In this document: piece by piece, positions 22,691-35,214 of the stretch
Layout of the letters: every line of letters starts with the position of its first letter
Numbering within the stretch: the stretch's first letter is position 1
NCBI RefSeq assembly: GCF_035222275.1
Contig: NC_085883.1
Location: 2,356,001 to 2,420,000, forward strand
DNA length: 64,000 nt
Reading direction: 5' to 3'
From: Podospora bellae-mahoneyi
Taxonomy: Eukaryota > Ascomycota > Sordariomycetes > Sordariales > Podosporaceae
Position numbers and translations under genes: made by a program
The notes under the pieces: model-generated
What the model was told of the DNA's origin: nothing
Seen by the model: the letters and a program-made list of their open reading frames with translations, nothing else
Database searches by the model: none

Positions 22691-24732
22691 ATGAAGCGCA
22701 AACTCAACCAAGACGACGAGCCACCAGCGACCGATGCGGCCGCCGTTGCCGAACCAGAAAAGAAAAAGGAAAAAAAGGAAAAGAAAGAAAAGAAGGCGGT
22801 CGAGGAAGAAAAAGAGCTGAGCTTCGCCGAGCTGGGACTAGATCCCAGATTGGTCCAGGCGGTTGCGAAGCTCGGGTTTGAGAAGCCGACCTTGGTGCAG
22901 AGGAAAGCGATCCCGCTTGCGCTCAAGGGGGAGGATGTTCTCTGCAAGGCCAAGACGGGGAGTGGGAAGACGGCGGCGTATGTGCTGCCTGTGTTGCAGG
23001 GGATTTTGGGGAGGAAGAAGGTACGTTTTCTCGGGGGAAAGGGGAGGAGGGATTGGAAGGGAATGCTAATCTTGGGGGGGTGGGGGTGGATGATAGACCG
23101 ATAACACACCCACCACGGCGGGCCTGATCCTCGTACCGACGCGCGAACTCGCCGACCAAGTCCACAAGGCGATCGAGGAGTTTTCGGCCTTTTGCGCAAA
23201 GGATGTGACGGCGGCGAAGCTGACGGAGAATGTTTCTGATGCTGTTCAGAGGAGCTTGTTGGCCAACGTGCCGGATGTGGTTGTTTCCACGCCTGCCCGG
23301 GCGTGGAAGAGTGTCGACTCGGGCGCGCTTTCGGTCGCGAATCTTCAGTACCTTGTGCTTGACGAGGCAGATCTTGTATTGTCTTATGGGTATGATGAGG
23401 ACATGGAGAATCTGGCGAGGTCGATGCCGAAGGGGGTGCAGACTACCATGATGTCTGCGACGCTTTTGTCGGCGGAGCTGGACACGCTGAAGGGGATTTT
23501 CTGCAGGAACCCGACGCTGCTGGATTTGAAGGAGGAGTTTGGGGAGGAGGATGAGAAGTTGACGCAGTATTATGTCAGGACCGGGGAGGATGACAAGTGG
23601 CTGATTAGCTACTTGATCTTTAAGCTGCAGCTGATCAAGGGGCCTTGCTTGATTTTTGTGGCGGATATTGACAGGAGTTATCGGCTGAAGCTGTTTTTTG
23701 AGCAGTTTTCTATCAGGAGCTGTATCCTCAACTCGGAGCTGCCAGTCAACACGAGGATCAAGGTGATTGAGGAGTTTAACAAGGGGATTTATGATATTAT
23801 TATTGCTAGCGATGAGAGGAGTGAGGTTTTTGGGGATGAGAAGGAGGAGGAGACGAAGGAAGAAGGGGAAGGGGAGGAGAAGAAGGGAAAGAAGAAGGGG
23901 GGGAGGAAGGGGAAGAGGGATGAGGAGTATGGTGTTTCGAGAGGCATCGACTTCAAGAATGTGGCTGCAGTTGTCAACTTTGACCTGCCCACGTCTGCGT
24001 CATCATATACCCACAGGATTGGGAGGACGGCGAGAGCGGGGAGGACGGGGATTGCGATGTCGTTCGTGGTGCCGAAGGAGTTGTTTGGGAAGCACAAGCC
24101 GACGTCGATAAAGAGCTGCGAGAAGGATGAGAAAGTGCTGGCCAAGATTGTGAGGGCGCAGGGGAAGATGAATCGGAAGTTGGAGCCGTATAATTTCAGC
24201 AAGGAGCAGATGGAGGCGTTTAGGTATCGGATGAACGATGGTGTGTTTGCCCTCTTTCTGCTCTAACTAAAGTCGTCACACTGACATTATCTAGCCCTCC
24301 GCGCGGTAACAAAGGTGGCGATCAGAGAAGCGAGGACGAGGGAACTGAGGCAGGAGCTGTTGAGGAGTGAGACTTTGAAGAGGTATGTATTGCCCCTTTG
24401 CGCCCCCAATCAGTAGCAATTGCTAATTTTCTGTTGATAGATACTTTGAGGAAAACCCCGCCGAGCTCTCCCACCTCCGTCACGACGGCGAGCTGGGCCA
24501 CAAGGCGAGACAGCAGGCCCATCTGAAGCACGTCCCTGATTATCTTTTGCCCAAGGAGGCAAAGAAGGAGATCACGAAGGGGTCGGTCGGGTTTGTGCCG
24601 TTTAAGAAGGTGGACAAGGACAAGAAGCACAGGGGCAAGTTTGGGGCGAAGGGGAAGGGGAGGTCGTTCAAGGTTGGTGGGGGGAGGAAGGGGGATCCGT
24701 TGAAGACGTTCAAGGTCAGGAGGAAAAAGTGA
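22691..24732 (+). CDS. DBP9: DEAD-box ATP-dependent RNA helicase Dbp9
   Basis: Dbp9 (DDX56 family) works in the nucleolus on 60S ribosomal subunit assembly. Four exons (22691-23020, 23097-24240, 24295-24382, 24441-24732) give 617 residues. A Lys/Glu-rich N-terminus leads into a Q-motif region [11 protein letters not shown], then motif I AKTGSGKT (about residue 85), Ia LVPTREL, II DEAD in [10 protein letters not shown] (about 197), III SAT (about 227), V-like YGVSRGIDF and [15 protein letters not shown] (about 414). The acidic-basic insert before YGVSRGID and the basic C-terminus ending FKVRRKK are typical of Dbp9. The first intron acceptor (23095-23096) gives [18 protein letters not shown]; small shifts there are possible. 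Confidence 0.95.
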
Positions 24733-26253
24733 TGAGCACGAGGACACGAGCGAGTGGGTGAGGCTGAGGGCTATGTGGTTAAAAAAGAGATGAGTTTATA
24801 CCATGTGGCATTTTGTTGGGTTCTGTGTATAATGGGAATTTCTCTTGTTTTCTGACAGGATCAAGACAGATTTTGTGACAGATTTCATTCGGCTTTGAGG
24901 GGTATGGTAAGTTTGGCACAGAAGTCCGAGGGGACGTATAAGACGTCTGTTCTTTGAATCATTTCTTTTTGCTTGGACTTGAACTTGATACTCTTTCATC
25001 TCATGGATGGATCGGATCAAACCATCAATCACAATCTCACCTGAGTTGACTCGGGGCCAGAACAAACACATCAAACCAGATCAGAAAGTTCGCTCTCACC
25101 ACTCAACACAATGCCACCATCATCAAACCAAGAATACCATGACCCCCCTCAACGAGCCTACCAATCCCACTACCCCCCACTCCTCAATCCACCACCACCA
25201 CCACCATCATTTCCAGCGTCACCCGACCCAAACCAACCACCAGCCTTCCTTTGATCAACACCTCCAGAAGGGGGATGTCCCAACAACAAGGCCAACCTCG
25301 GAACACGTGAAGACGGCTTCAGTTCATTCCACAGGAGCTAACGGGTCCTCATTGATTGCCTTTTATCACGACCTCACCATGCACTTTCTGCAAACCGCTA
25401 TCCGTGTTGAGAATCGTGGTAAGGGCGGAGATGGCGTGGCCATTGATGCAAGTCGAGACAGGCTGAGAGGTAGGCTGAGTGGCGGGTGTACTGGGCATTG
25501 AATTGGTACCGATGCTTGTGCCCTTTGGAGTGCCACCGAGAGGAGGATGGGTAGGTAAATAGGTAGTGGGGGTTGGGGGGAGGGGGGCGCTGGTAAGACA
25601 TGTAAGGGGCTCTGTAAAAGTTCTCTCTTGATGAAAGCCCTTCTTCACCCTTTTGAAGATTTTCTCTCCCATTCTTCTCTCCGGCAACATTTCGCCAATC
25701 CAGTCTCCATCAGCCGTGGCCACGCTTCCTTCAGCTTACACCAGTCATTCGCATAGTCGGGTACAACATCCCGCCCATACCGAGCATACCTTTAGTATAA
25801 TAATGTAGTACAAGACCTTTAGAGAAAGTCAATAGGCCTTTGAGTTATCTTTAAAGGCCTATTAACTATCGTTGAAAGTCTGGTAGTCATTCTTCAAGGT
25901 ATGGTCCGCAATAAAATATGAGCCAACTGATTTTGTGTGTGTGTTGTCAATTGTTTCGGTGCAGGGTGCTCAGTGAAAAAGGGGGGAGGGAAAAAGGGAG
26001 GAGAACGGTGGGCAGGGGGCAGTGAAAGGGGATATAGATAAAGGTTATGTTTCATCATGAATGTTTACGTCTCTTTTGCATCGTCATCATCATCACCATC
26101 ACCATCCCACATCTTCTATACTCCGCGAAACCAAACAGGAATTGAAGCATAAAAGAATAAGTCATATCATAAGATAGGGGGTATCATCATCAACAAGTAC
26201 ACGCTCATCTTCACAAACCACAACACCCACACCCACACCCACACCCACTCACT
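24733..26253. other. Convergent 3' region, DBP9 and MFS transporter
   Basis: Both neighbours end here. The region contains a diverged dispersed repeat (25625-25975) and CACACC/CATCATCAC low-complexity tracts near 26070-26250. Open frames near 25000-25500 are His/Pro-rich without family features. Confidence 0.5.
25625..25975. repeat. Dispersed repeat, copy A
   Basis: This stretch matches 52030-52325 in the same orientation. Shared landmarks are CTCTCCCATTCTTCTCT, TTACACCAGTCATT, TAGTCGG-TACAA, CCCATACCG-GCATA, ATCGTTGAA and a TTTT-CAG-GTG end, separated by many base changes and small gaps. On the minus strand a 48-codon frame is open at 25791-25645; it is interrupted in the other copy. An 11-bp perfect inverted repeat (25831-25841 and 25853-25863) sits inside. 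I do not recognise the family. Confidence 0.75.
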
Positions 26254-28008
26254 CTACGCCTCAGCCCCTCTTCTCCCCTCAACCTCATCAATCCTCACCC
26301 TCCTCAAAACCAACTTCTCCCCCCGTCCAAAGCACCCCAGACAAAGCGGCAACGGCACCGCAACCAAGGCCAAAACCGCATGAAAAACCAACGCCCTCTC
26401 CATCTTTCCTCCTTCTCCCTTCAGCGCACCACTCACAACAATGAATATCCCCCCCAATACCTGTCCCCCGCTCCAGGCTAACGTGCTCGTAACCTCGGGA
26501 CTGATCGGATGCGTCAGCTCAACCAAAAACTCCACCACCACCGGCACGAGACTGAAGCTCGCCGCCCCCATCACAGCCATGACCACATACGGCCCTGCCA
26601 CCCCCCCGCTGTCCCTAGTCCCAGGCATCCAGATGAAAACCAAGTAACAAAGTCCAACAATGGGGACAGCGAACCGGACGGCCAAGAGGTATGATTTATA
26701 CTTGTCGATCAAAGGCGATGTGATGGCCGAAGCAACAAGGCCGACGACGATGAGCAGTGCCCCAGCAACACCGGCTTCCTCATCGTTGTAACCGTGTGGC
26801 AGCAAGATTTGGTTGAGGAGAGACGAGATACTATTGAACAAACCGACATAAATCGCAAAAGGGACGAACAAGAGATAAAATTCCGTTTGGCGAAGCAGGA
26901 ACTTGGCCGACGATATCAACGACAGTTTCGGTGTTTGTGAAGAAGGTGCCACCGGTGTAGGGGGGCGGGCAGGAATAAAAAAGGCGGGAAGCGCGCAGAC
27001 CGTCGACTTTGCCACCTCAGGGTTAGAGATATAAACAGGCAAACGGCGGCGGGGGGGAGGGAGGATACAAAGGTGGAACTCACAATCACAGAAACATACA
27101 ACACCATCCTCGAAACATCCCCCGGACCCTCAACCCAGAACGGAATAATCAGCTGCCCCAGCGCAGCCCCAAACGGGTTCGCAAGCGAGGTCAAGGCCGT
27201 AGCCGCCACCCGCCCCCGGTTGGTGAACCACAAGTCCGAATACCGCGCCGGAGCCGCAAGGACAAAAGGCTGAGCAAGACCGGTAAGGATCTGGCCAAAC
27301 ATCACCACCCCAAACAACCCCTTTTCACCAGAGCGACACCCCGCATAGCGGATCCAGTTGCCCACGAGAATCAAGGCCGCCGAGGTGACAATCGACGGCT
27401 TCGGCCCGAGATGTAACACATAAATCACCAGCGGGGTGATGGCCGTAAAAGCAAACAAAAACGCCGTGCTGAGCCAGTTGATGGTGTTCTCGTCTGTGGA
27501 AAAATACCGAGCTGCGTGGCTGGCGACGGGGGAGAAGGTGAGCCACTGGTGACATGTTAGCAACCCACTCTACCCAGCTCAGGACATGCTTGGTCCAACC
27601 CAACGGCGGGATTCAATTTCAAGGTCACGACACGGTCAGATCTGGCCCCGACGAGGTAGATAGGCTTACATCCCAACTAACAATCACATTCAGCAACGTC
27701 AACTGCACCAGCCCAAACCACCTCCTCCTGTAGACTTTGTACTCGACCATCTCCGCCGCGCTCACACTCGCGCCCCCCGAACCGGCATCCGCCTTTTCTG
27801 CTGTGTCCCTTGTTGTCGCGACAGTTTCGTTTAGTTCAATCTGCATCTCCTCCCCTGATGCAGCCCCTCGTCGTTCATCCCCCTCTGATAGCTTTTGCCA
27901 CCCAGTCCCAGTGGTGTTCATCGCGTCGTTGTTTGGTGTCAAAACCTCTTTCTCATCCGCCGTCGATTGTGTGGTCGGCGATGTCAATCCATCCCCCTTC
28001 CTCGCCAT
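26254..28008 (-). CDS. MFS transporter, SLC49 (FLVCR/DIRC2-like) family
   Basis: Three exons (28008-27670, 27545-27084, 27006-26254) give 517 residues with about 12 hydrophobic segments. The N-terminal 90 residues are cytosolic and polar. The junction [18 protein letters not shown] and the block [17 protein letters not shown] are typical of SLC49-type facilitators, which include heme or choline carriers in animals. Later blocks are [15 protein letters not shown] and [13 protein letters not shown]. The third-exon acceptor was set at 27007-27008, which keeps a membrane helix continuous ([15 protein letters not shown]); an acceptor nine bases upstream would add VAK. The substrate cannot be told from sequence. 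The gene converges on DBP9. Confidence 0.87.
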
Positions 28009-30194
28009 TACGAAAAAGAAGGGCACGCGCGACCCTTATATCGCCAAATGTATGGCCCAACAATAAGTTGGTAGTGTACGGTATGCAAGGCACAGCAGGA
28101 TGGAAACGGCGGCCGCGGCACACGACCGTGTTCCTGCGCTCTGACTGGCTGGGGTCGGTAAATTTGCGAATGTGTTTGGGCTCAGTCGCTGTCCGCGGGG
28201 TGCGTGGGGTTTCAGTCTGGTCAAAAAAAGGCGCGAGAGAGGTTGGAGAAGGAGAAGGGAAATAGATACAGATCGGAGGAGATGAGACGGCTGTTTTTCC
28301 CCTCCTCGACGTCGCTTCCTTGCACATGGGAAAGGTGCGCAGGTGATGAAAGGGGAGGGGGAAACCTCTCTCTGGGGTAAATGTCTTGGCGACTAAACCA
28401 GGTTGAGCTGAGGGATTGTGTGTAAAGAAGGAAGGGTGACATTGGAGACGGAGGGGAGTGTCTAACCTTCTTTGTTCGACGTAGGAGGTCAAAGGAGGGG
28501 GGTGGTCACCACCTGAGACGGGGTGATATCCTCAATAGTAACAGAAATCACGGTTTATTTATCAAGTATGTAGGTGGTTCTATAAGGGGGTGGTGATTGG
28601 CTGGGATGTTTTGAGCATGAGTGAACTGCGGGTAGTTTCATGTGGTTTGTGGTACAAGTGTGTATATGTATGGTCTTGAGATTCCACCTCCAAGATATCC
28701 ACCAATGGGACCCCAAAAGCCTTCAAAATGTAAAATGTGAAACCACGTGCGGTAGACTTTGAGATGCTGCAAGGGGCAAGAGAAGAGGCAAAGTACGCTT
28801 CATGTGGCAGTGTCCCTCTCTTGCTTCACTGCTCAGTTGTTAATTAATGATAATAGAAGTAAAGTTCTCAAATCAATTGACGAAAGCACACAACGAGATC
28901 TTACATACAAAGTCAGTGCTGCTCACTACCATGATGAGACGAAAAGCTCTCTGATTTTAAACAGCTTGCTCCCTGTTCGATCCGAGTTGAAGATGAGATG
29001 GAAAAACCCCAACTGAACAGAGCGATGGCTCTCATCCCAACTCCCAGCTTTCCCAGGGTCTTGGTTAACTCACCCACTCCGCCACCGCTGCACAAACAAC
29101 CTCCACGATCCCGTCATGCTCATCCAAACACCGTAACCGTGCAACCATCATCATGTCTAGCCCCCGTGTAACCGCACCCGTGTAACCACAAGCAGATCAT
29201 TACAACCTCACAAAACCCCATCAGGGTAAACCCCAGAGCGGATGTAAAAGTCATGTGGTCGAATGTACATGTCCGGGACCATCTATGTCTCACTTCAAGT
29301 GATAGTGACAGCCCAGGTGCTGACTGCGTCAACAGTGGCCTCATCCATTGCTCAATTGTTCAAAGCCTTGTGGTACCAGCAAACACATGCGCGTAGGTAC
29401 ATCCCAAAACCGCGGGGGTCCCCTCATCTCATCTCACAGAGCACGTCAGATCCGGTCAACAGCACAAACCGGACAAATATGTGTGCGACACTGCATATGT
29501 TCCCTGATGAGTTTTTTTGGTCCAGTCCTTCGGGCCATGATAGCAGTTGTCTTTTAGGTAGTCGGCATTGCTCTTCCCAATCGATGACAGCAGGTGTGCT
29601 CTCTGCTTGTATCCTGAACTTGGGCTGCTTGGCCGATTTTGGCTGTCGTATGCGCTATGTAAGCGGTCCAGTAAAGACCATCAACACTGCCAATACCTGC
29701 AAAAACACTCATAAAACAATCATTTACCCCCAAAAATCTAATGCGTTTTCCGTTTTTCGTTACAAGGTGTGTGAGTCATGGTAAAGTGACAATGTCGGGA
29801 GGGAGAGAGAGAGAGAGATAGTTATGATACAAACAAACAGCTGGAGCAGTTTCCACCTATCCCCCCAAGGTACACACACCTCATTCGATTATACAGTGAA
29901 GAGAGAGAGGGAGAAAGAGAGAATTCCCTCCCCTCCACCCAGCCATTTTTTCCAGGCCCAAATTCCCCCCTTCTCGTGCCTCCCCCCTTCCCCCCCCTCC
30001 CTTCCTCTCTCTCGCATTTGTCTATCGGAACACCGTAACCCATTCTATCAAAGCCATGCATGCAATGTGCCGAGAAAAAAAGGGCGCCCCATCCGTATCC
30101 TAAGAGTCTAGAAGAAGAAAGCCGGGTCCGTGATTGGTGGTTGGTAAACAGAGACGGGGGGTCCATCGAGAAGGGTTGATAAATTTGTGTGAAT
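28009..30194. other. Intergenic region, MFS promoter to QCR6 3' end
   Basis: This 2.2 kb region starts with the MFS promoter and has no supported gene. It contains repeated CCGTGTAACC words near 29150-29190, a GA-repeat at about 29800-29820 and CT-rich tracts near 29930-30015. Confidence 0.5.
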
Positions 30195-31270
30195 TTATTT
30201 GAGGACGGACCAGAGCTTGGGCGCGGCGCAGGCGGTAGCGCAGTGGGCAAGGTGAAAGACTGTTTTGTGTAACCAGCCAAGTCAGTGCCGTGGACATGTA
30301 GAACTCATGGACAATCAAGACATATAACTTACACTCCTCAACGCAGTCCTCCTTGGCGCCGCCCTCCTCGGACTGGGCAGCGGTGACACGCTCGACGCAC
30401 TCGTCAAAGTGGTGCTTGGCAGGGGCGCACTCCTTGGAGTTCCGGCACTCTGTATACATCAAAAAACAACCCCCAGCGTCAGCAGTTGTTCTCACAAAAA
30501 AGCAAGGGCACAACAGCATGCCAGCAGAAGCGGCAGATGTGTCATCGAGTCGGTCGGCCACTGCGGGCCCACGCCTGCCCGCTCAGCTCGCAGAGCGACA
30601 TGGCAGCACGCCACATCTCTTGCTCCTCCTCCTCGACAACCATAGCTCGCTGCTGCTGGCGGCTCCGTGGTGTGCATGTTTGGGTGGTGGTGGTGGTGGT
30701 GGTGGTGGTGGTGGTGGTGTGTGGTGATTTGTTGGTGACGGCATAGGCGGCGACGGCGACGGGGGTAGCAGCAGCGATGTACCCACCTTCCTCGAAAACA
30801 TCCTTGGGATCTTGGAGCTCCTCCTCCTCCTCCTCCTCTTCCTCTTCATCCTCCTCCTCCTCAGCGGCGGGCTCCTCCTCAGCGGCGGGCTCCTCCTCAG
30901 CGGCAGCAGCCTCGGCCTTGGTCTTGGTGTCCTCCTGGGTAGTCTCGGCGGTGGTCTCCTCGGTCTGTATACGTCGTCGAATTATCCCGCTAGTCAGTCA
31001 ACTGTTTCAAACAAGCAACAATAAAAATAAATATATAGCTTCCAGAGCTTTCGATCCTCTCTAGCATGACATGAAAGTGTTGTTGTCGGTCCATATCACC
31101 CGGGGTTAGCCAGCAACCCCCCGGAGGTGGTGGGCAGCTGGAAAACAGCTAACCTTCAGGGCTCAAGGAGAAAGGGCGCATACCGTTTCGTGAGCGGGAG
31201 CCTCGGCCTCGGCCACCGACCAAGGGGTGGCAGCCTCGACGAGGTCAGTGATGGTATCCCAGAAACCCAT
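30195..31270 (-). CDS. QCR6: Cytochrome bc1 complex subunit 6 (acidic hinge protein)
   Basis: Four exons (31270-31184, 30964-30787, 30449-30333, 30259-30195) encode 148 residues. The N-terminus MGFWDTITDLVEAATP leads into a very acidic Glu-rich stretch, as in fungal Qcr6, which sits on the intermembrane-space face of complex III near cytochrome c1. The conserved core follows: DPKDVFEEECRNSKEC, APAKHHFDECVERV, EDCVEEFFHLAHCATACAAPKLW, with the cysteines that form the paired disulfides. Introns are 219, 337 and 73 nt; the long second one contains a (GGT)12 tract (30683-30718). None of the small open frames in this interval covers more than one exon, so the gene is easy to miss. Confidence 0.95.
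30683..30718 (+). repeat. (GGT)12 microsatellite in QCR6 intron 2
   Basis: Twelve uninterrupted GGT units on the plus strand. On the transcribed sense they read ACC, inside the 337-nt second intron, where length change would not alter the protein. Confidence 0.9.
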
Positions 31271-32323
31271 TGTTGCAAGCCGGGGCCTTTGGTGGATAGT
31301 CAATGGCAAGAATGGGCGTGAGCAGTCAAGTGCCTCCTCCAAGGTATCGCGCGACGTTGGAAGCTCGCAAAAATCGGCCGCATCGAAAACCGGCCGGGCT
31401 TGCAATTGCGGGATTTTGATTGGCCGCCCGCCCGAGGAGGAGTGACGAGCTGCACCCGGCTACTTCCGCCCAATCACGTGAAATGCTGAGGTAATTATTT
31501 GTGACCTTTAATGACAAGATAGAGCACAGCAGAGAGAGGCCCTCCTGATCAGATCCATCATCAGCAAGGCAACCAACCCATGGGAAGCCTGAAGGATCTC
31601 GTAATTGTAACTGTGACTCCGTGACAGCAAAAGGCACAGCCTACCTTACACAGCCCTCTCTTACCTCATTCATACCTTTGCTGTACCGAAGACGATGTAC
31701 AAATACCAAACGGGAATAACCCAGTTTGTCTCTCAAGTCACACGACGCAATCTCCAAGCGAGTAAGCCGCAGGTTTCCCGGATCTCTGAGTTGATTGGAA
31801 AAAGCAATGTTTTCTTCTTCCGACTCCAGCTTACATACCAAATCCTCCACGTCCCCCCTCCATCCACCAGAGGCCTCTTTGTTTTAGGGGAAAAGAAAAG
31901 TAGATGCAAAAATCATCAAACTAAAAAAGACAAAAAGACAGGATAACACGCCCAACGCAATGCAGATAAAAAAAAACCTTCCGTGTTGTTTCTGTTCCAC
32001 ACTCCTATACCCACTCACTCCCCCAATCATCAAGCACCAAAACAAAGCAATCACACATTAGAATAAAAACCCTACAAGACCACCAAAGAATCTGAGTATC
32101 CGTAAACTGTTGGTATCGAGAAAAGGTTGAAGAGGGATTGCGTTATTCAGCAGGGCTTGACCAAAAAAAAACACGCAGGTGAAGAAGAACAAGAAGAAGA
32201 ACAAGAAGAAGAACAAGAAGAAGAAATACAAGAAGAAAAAGAAAGCATGAATGCGGTCCAAAGAAGTTGTCCCATTTTCACCACGTTTTCCCACCTGTCC
32301 CTTTGCTACTCCCCAGCTCAAAT
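31271..32323. other. QCR6 promoter and WBP2-like 3' region
   Basis: This 1.05 kb region holds the QCR6 upstream region and the 3' flank of the WBP2-like gene. Near 32181-32245 there is an AAGAAGAACAAG 12-base tandem repeat. No gene is supported. Confidence 0.5.
32181..32245 (+). repeat. AAGAAGAACAAG 12-base tandem repeat
   Basis: About four units of a GAA/CAA-rich 12-mer lie 80-140 bases past the stop of the minus-strand WBP2-like gene, probably in its 3' UTR. The open frame across it is an artefact of the repeat. Confidence 0.75.
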
Positions 32324-33127
32324 TCATTGCCGCTCTGCATCCTGCCTCACTCGCTCCTCGTACTGCGTCGAAATAGCCTGAGTCTGCGCCTCGACATAGT
32401 CCGGGGGCGGCTCGTCGGGAACGGGTGGAAACGGCTGAGGCTGATCAGAAGTGCCGGCCGGGGCACTGCCGGCCGGGCCGGAGGAAGGTCCGGGCGCGTT
32501 GTCCTCGTAGGGCGGAGGAGGCTCCAAGTTCGAACCGGGGTTCAGCCCCATTTCCCGGGCATGGTGAAGACGTTCCTTGAGCCACTCGTACTTGTTCTGG
32601 AAGTCGCTGTGACCCCCATCCCTGAAGACAAACTTGACCTCGATCCGGGGGATGTGCATGGGGATGCCGCCGCCGGGGACAGGCCTGACGGTGCCACCCC
32701 AGCTCCAGGGGCCAATCCATGACGACTGTACATGGGTGTCGGTAAAGTTCAAGGCGGGCGCAAAGAACGATTTGAAATTCTCGCTAGGTCTAATAGGGAG
32801 ATATATCACCTGTGAGAGGGGGGACCGGTGAGCTCTGAGCAACTTCCTAACAAGGAGAGGGGGCGGTGGGATGGATGGTCTTACCCGCTCGTTGGTAATG
32901 TAGGCAATGCCATTATCGACTTTGAGAGTGTATGGGTTGGCGATATTGAGCTCTTTCGGTGTCGTGATCTCCAGCGAGACTCGTGGCCGTGAGGTGTGCA
33001 GGATTTTCTCCCCGGGGATAGGCACAATCTCGCCGTCACGGGTCAGCATGACCCAGCTGTCCTCATCGTTAGACCGAGAATATCGCAAGATGGTCCATTG
33101 ATGCTGCTCGGCCAAGGCCTGATCCAT
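32324..33127 (-). CDS. WBP2-like GRAM-domain protein with PY motifs
   Basis: Exons 33127-32885 and 32809-32324 give 242 residues. The 75-nt intron has no in-frame stop, so unspliced RNA would add 25 residues between NER and VIYLPI; the GTAAGA donor, CAG acceptor and a smooth GRAM-fold strand favour splicing. The N-terminal half is a GRAM-like domain (DSWVMLTRDGEIVPIPGEKIL, GIAYITNERVIYLPIRP). The Pro-rich tail has two PPxY motifs, in EPPPPYED and EPPPDYVE, the ligands of WW domains in Nedd4/Rsp5-type ubiquitin ligases. Animal WBP2 is a YAP/Nedd4 partner. In fungi I infer an adaptor for an Rsp5-like ligase. Confidence 0.85.
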   Translation of the reverse strand: MDQALAEQHQWTILRYSRSNDEDSWVMLTRDGEIVPIPGEKILHTSRPRVSLEITTPKELNIANPYTLKVDNGIAYITNERVRPSIPPPPLLVRKLLRAHRSPLSQVIYLPIRPSENFKSFFAPALNFTDTHVQSSWIGPWSWGGTVRPVPGGGIPMHIPRIEVKFVFRDGGHSDFQNKYEWLKERLHHAREMGLNPGSNLEPPPPYEDNAPGPSSGPAGSAPAGTSDQPQPFPPVPDEPPPDYVEAQTQAISTQYEERVRQDAERQ

Positions 33128-35214
33128 TAGGCGAGAAGAAAAGAATGTGTATTGGATGTGGGGTTGGCGAGGAACTGGCTTAAAACTGTTCACGACAGGT
33201 GGGAAGGAGACGGCAGCGGTGTCATGGATGAGTGAGAGGGAGGTGGTAAGGGGGCGCGGCAGGGGGAGAAGGTAGGTGAAGAGTAGAAGACATGAGGAGG
33301 GCTTGATTCAGGTCAGAAGGGCAAAGCACACTTACTTTATTGACATGATGAGGAGGCGGGTGTGGTTAGTCGGCTGCAGATGGCCCGCTACCCGCAGAGA
33401 TGGTGGTCTTGGGTGCGTCCCACACCAGGTCCAAGGTAGGGGGGGGGGGCAGAGAGCTCGATGGGGCTCGGTCTCGATTCGTTGCTTTGGGTCGCTAGCA
33501 GGCAGCAGGGTTTACACAGTTAATGGTAACTAGCGGCTTCGATCTGGTAAGCTACCTATATGGATGGTGTCAAAGAATATTACTGTACGGCTGCCGTGGT
33601 ATTTTTGAGTGGACCGGGCCCAGCCTGTTGTAGGTGCTGCTAGCCTATGCTTTCTTTCCTCGACTTGATGCTGCGATGCACCTCGGCAAGCCAACCTGGC
33701 AGATGGATGGGTGTATGTAGGTGGGTGGTCAAGGTGAGGTGAGCTGTCGCCAGACGGGAAGACGAGAGAGGTCAGAGGCAGTCAGCCGGCCCAGTGATGG
33801 CAAAAATGCTGCCAGATCAGATCGGCTTCAGGAGGCGGGAGCTAAAAAAGGTAGGGGGCGGTGTTTGATAAATCTTCCCGAGAAGGCGGATGGCGATGAT
33901 ACAACGGAGCTTTCCTACACAACTACCTACAATACCTGGTAGTATTAGGGTCTCATGTGAGGCGCGGCATGGAAAAGACAAAACCGTCCGCCCGCTGGGT
34001 ACACTACACTAGAACCCCGCGCTGGCCAATGCGGCGGGAACCAGTGGGACCTCTCACCTTCAGCCTGACCGCAACAAACCGATGATACAGTACCTACAGT
34101 ACACCACAGCACTACAGCCATTTATCAACCTGTCAGAGGCCCGGCTGGAATCTCATGATTTCGTTTCAGGCTCAAGCCATTAGATCCCTCTCTGATTTGA
34201 CAATCGGTGATAAAAATGGAAGGAAGGCGGGATATAGTCAACCTTGCATTGCCCACGTCATTCTCTCAACCCACCTTCCCATCACCAAGGGCACCTACCC
34301 TACCCACGCTGGAGGCAGGAGCATTCCATCCAGGCTGCTGGTCTGATATCTACCTACGGTATCTGCCTTAGAATAGGCAATGCTCTCTTTGATCAGTCCA
34401 ATCTCAGACCTGCAAGTTCCATGCTTTTTTCTTGTCGCACGATGGCCACGAACCCAAGCAAGAACGCCATCTGCCGGCCAGCGAACTACTACTACACTAC
34501 TACCTGCCCATCTATGTATGTACAGACAGCCGGCGACGCGCGACGTGCAGGTCAACTCCCCTCTTTGGGGGTCCCAGCTAATTCCCAGCTAATAGAGTAC
34601 CGGCTGCTAGGGGCAGGAGAAGCAAGTCAGACTGGAGGTGCCCTGCTCATGCTCCCCGCGCTCGACGAAACTTCGCCCGTCGTTATTCGTACACGCCGCC
34701 TCTCTGCTGTTGGAATGTAACCTCACTCCCAGTCGTCCCCCTGCTTATCGTCAATTGAGTTTTGTAATGGAGCCTCCATCATCTCTCCCGTTCCCATCCT
34801 GTCCCCGGCGACCGTTGGGAATTCACTGCTGTTTGAGCCTCTTGTCGTTTCTTTCTCCAGGCAGTGGTCAAATGGTCAGTTCGACAGCTACTACAAACAA
34901 TCCAGGGCCAAGCCCCAAGAAGAGAGGTGGTGGTCGTCCAAAAATACTGTACCGAAACAGATCTCTGATAGAGCTGCACAGGCACCCCTGTCCCTGGCTG
35001 CCGGGACGCCCACACGGGCCAGCCTCTTGGTGCGCCGCGGGGGTGACGGGAATGGTGGGCACCCCCTTTCCGTCTTGTCCCATATCTGGACCAGAACCCC
35101 CAATCTGCAAGTCCGCGGGAGGGGAGCCACTTGTCAATGCTCTGTTCTGCTGTGACCTCTGCACCCTCTCGTCAAATATCCAGCGTCGCTGCCCCGGGCT
35201 GTTCTGTTGTCCCG

